The notes beneath the pieces were generated by a model. That model was given only the letters and a program-made list of their open reading frames with translations, had not been told where the DNA came from and ran no database searches. From JAJPKK01 sp963807015 (GTDB taxonomy: Bacteria > Pseudomonadota > Alphaproteobacteria > Rhizobiales > Xanthobacteraceae), in contig CAWEAS010000008.1 in the NCBI GenBank assembly GCA_963807015.1, forward strand, positions 744,001 through 808,000: a DNA stretch of 64,000 nucleotides. The letters run 5' to 3'. Below are positions 62,865 to 64,000 of this stretch, in pieces. Within the stretch, counting starts at the first letter, position 1. The number at the start of each line of letters is the position of its first letter. The position numbers and the translations under genes were made by a program.

Positions 62865-63437
62865 CTACGGCGGGGCGCCAGGGCCGGCGGGGGTATTGAG
62901 CGGGCCGGCCGGTCCGAACGGCGTCTCACTCTTGAAGAAGGTCGGGCGTGCGTACCGGAAGTCTGCGGCCTTCTGAAGCTGCGCTTTCGTCACGTTCACG
63001 ATGGCGCGGTCGGGATAGCCGAGGCTGGCGTCGGTCTGCTGCCGGATATCTGAGCGCTTGGGGATAACGCCGATGGGCGGCTTCTGGGGTGCATTGTAGG
63101 TCTGCCGCGTCGAGTCCTCGTGCGCGATCCATTTTACCGCGTCGAACGCGACGCCGACGTGTTTGCGGCCAAGCCCGAGAAATCCGCCGACGTCGATCAC
63201 CACAATCTTCGCCATGCCCTTGCGATCGATCAGGACTTCGCTGACGGCGCCGATCTTCTCGCCCTGGGCGTGGAATACCGCGACCCCCATCAGCTTGGAG
63301 GCCCGCCACTGATCGTCCGCTTGTTCGCCGATGATCGAAGCTGCCGCATCCATCTCCTGCGCGGTCGCGACGGCCTGCGGGAGCGCGACAACCGACAAGC
63401 CTGCGAAGAGCACGTATGTCGCCCGGTTGCGTGGCAT
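62865..63437 (-). CDS. PRC-barrel domain protein, exported
   Basis: 190 residues. Signal peptide 1-26 (VATAQE). The PRC-barrel pattern is ASKLMGVAVFHAQGEKIGAVSEVLIDRKGMAKIVVIDVGGFLGLGRKHVGVAFDAVKW. The C-terminal third is Pro/Gly-rich (GPAGPLNTPAGPGAPP) and disordered. Such proteins are common in Rhizobiales and may relate to photosynthesis or stress in a few cases; the function here is unknown. Confidence 0.88.
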   Translation of the reverse strand: MPRNRATYVLFAGLSVVALPQAVATAQEMDAAASIIGEQADDQWRASKLMGVAVFHAQGEKIGAVSEVLIDRKGMAKIVVIDVGGFLGLGRKHVGVAFDAVKWIAHEDSTRQTYNAPQKPPIGVIPKRSDIRQQTDASLGYPDRAIVNVTKAQLQKAADFRYARPTFFKSETPFGPAGPLNTPAGPGAPP

Positions 63438-63845
63438 GACTCACCTCATCAATGTCGTCATCTTAATCGTCATGGCGGTATCTGCCGCATTTTATCATCG
63501 TGGCGGTATTTGCCGCGTGACGCGTATCGGCTTTTTTTGCGATCGGCGCGGCAAATCTTTGCAGTTTGCGCGCAGCGGACCACACAACGTCCCGCGTCGT
63601 TGCAACATGGGCGCGCGCTCATGGTGCGCAAGCACCGAAGCGGCACAAAAAAATGAATACGGCGGAAAACAATTGTCGATTTCGACAAAAGATCACATTG
63701 CGGTCAAACTGTCGCACCGTCGGAAAGCGCACCTATCGCTCATAAGCGCACCAGCCATTGAGAAGTGCGCCGATGAAGCGGCGGGGCGGGCAATTCGCTA
63801 CGAGTACCGGCGGTTTGCGATGCCCCGAAGGCACGGGGACAATCA
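63438..63845. other. Intergenic region, no supported gene
   Basis: About 400 bp with a promoter region for the PRC-barrel gene. AT-rich patches at 63640-63690. Frames here show no motif. Confidence 0.4.
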
Positions 63846-63997
63846 TGGCTGACTGCCTGCGGCGGCCACGCTGGCTGCTCGAGTGTTCATGCGTCCTGTC
63901 GGCGGCGTTGGTCGCCGCAGTCACGCCAATGCTCCCCGATCATCACCATCGCTACGTCATCAGTGTTGCGGCCTCGATGTCGGCGACGGCGTCGTGA
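63846..63997 (+). CDS. Possible small His-containing membrane protein
   Basis: A 50-codon frame (MADCLRRPRWLLECSCVLSA, AALVAAVTPMLPDHHHRYVI). A hydrophobic segment is present, but there is no strong ribosome site and its position at the window edge limits any judgement. It may be a chance frame. Confidence 0.22.
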
Positions 63998-64000
63998 AGA

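Overview
The window looks like chromosomal DNA of a GC-rich alphaproteobacterium of the order Hyphomicrobiales, near Bradyrhizobium or Pseudolabrys. The evidence is the dense GC-rich coding, the protein families (BTLCP transglutaminase, PAS_5, PRC-barrel, paired PilZ proteins, the coiled-coil membrane protein at 16.9 kb) and many scattered REP-type inverted repeats. Almost everything is metabolic or housekeeping sequence. One short AT-richer accessory island lies at about 54.4-59.4 kb. This placement is inferred from protein families, not from a marker gene.

Region 1 (1-9.2 kb, minus strand) reads like one catabolic operon: a RutA-like flavin monooxygenase, an HpaB-family monooxygenase, a polar amino-acid type ABC importer (binding protein plus a fused permease-ATPase), then HyuA and HyuB (HyuB runs off the left edge). 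Together they suggest uptake, oxidation and ATP-dependent opening of a nitrogen-containing ring. Region 2 (9.6-24.5 kb) holds a CAU-anticodon tRNA, a 49-residue membrane protein, an amidohydrolase/decarboxylase, PilZ and cupin proteins, a FlaA1/CapD nucleotide-sugar dehydratase, a 3-hydroxyanthranilate dioxygenase, two metallo-beta-lactamase-fold hydrolases, adenosine kinase, a methyltransferase, and a LysR gene divergent from an aldo/keto reductase. Region 3 (24.7-34.6 kb) holds murJ, trpS, a universal stress protein, an alpha/beta hydrolase, a translationally overlapping GMC oxidoreductase/epimerase pair, a branched-chain-type binding protein and an amidohydrolase.

Region 4 (34.7-41.4 kb) is a periplasmic redox neighbourhood. 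It holds a PQQ dehydrogenase with the Asp-x-Asp signature of lanthanide-dependent enzymes, an orphan NMT1/SsuA-type binding protein, two tandem paralogous exported proteins with a DxDGDGxxD loop, and a secreted beta-propeller with a CNGCH haem motif that carries a one-base frameshift. Region 5 (41.6-53.6 kb) has two patatin phospholipases, an M20 peptidase, an AraC regulator, the BTLCP protein, a double PilZ protein, a PAS protein, a rhomboid protease, a CBS protein, a flavin reductase, a nitroreductase and an exported hypothetical.

Region 6 (54.4-59.4 kb) is a small defence island. A truncated HigA antitoxin marks its left edge. A fused HTH-ImmA/IrrE metalloprotease and an overlapping unknown partner are divergent from an anti-phage dCTP deaminase (DCD/AvcD type). 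The deaminase gene is split by a 935-bp IS5-family element, and removing the element plus one TTA target copy restores a 517-codon frame exactly. Region 7 (59.6-64 kb) returns to core genes: a carboxymuconolactone-decarboxylase-like protein, thrS and a PRC-barrel protein.
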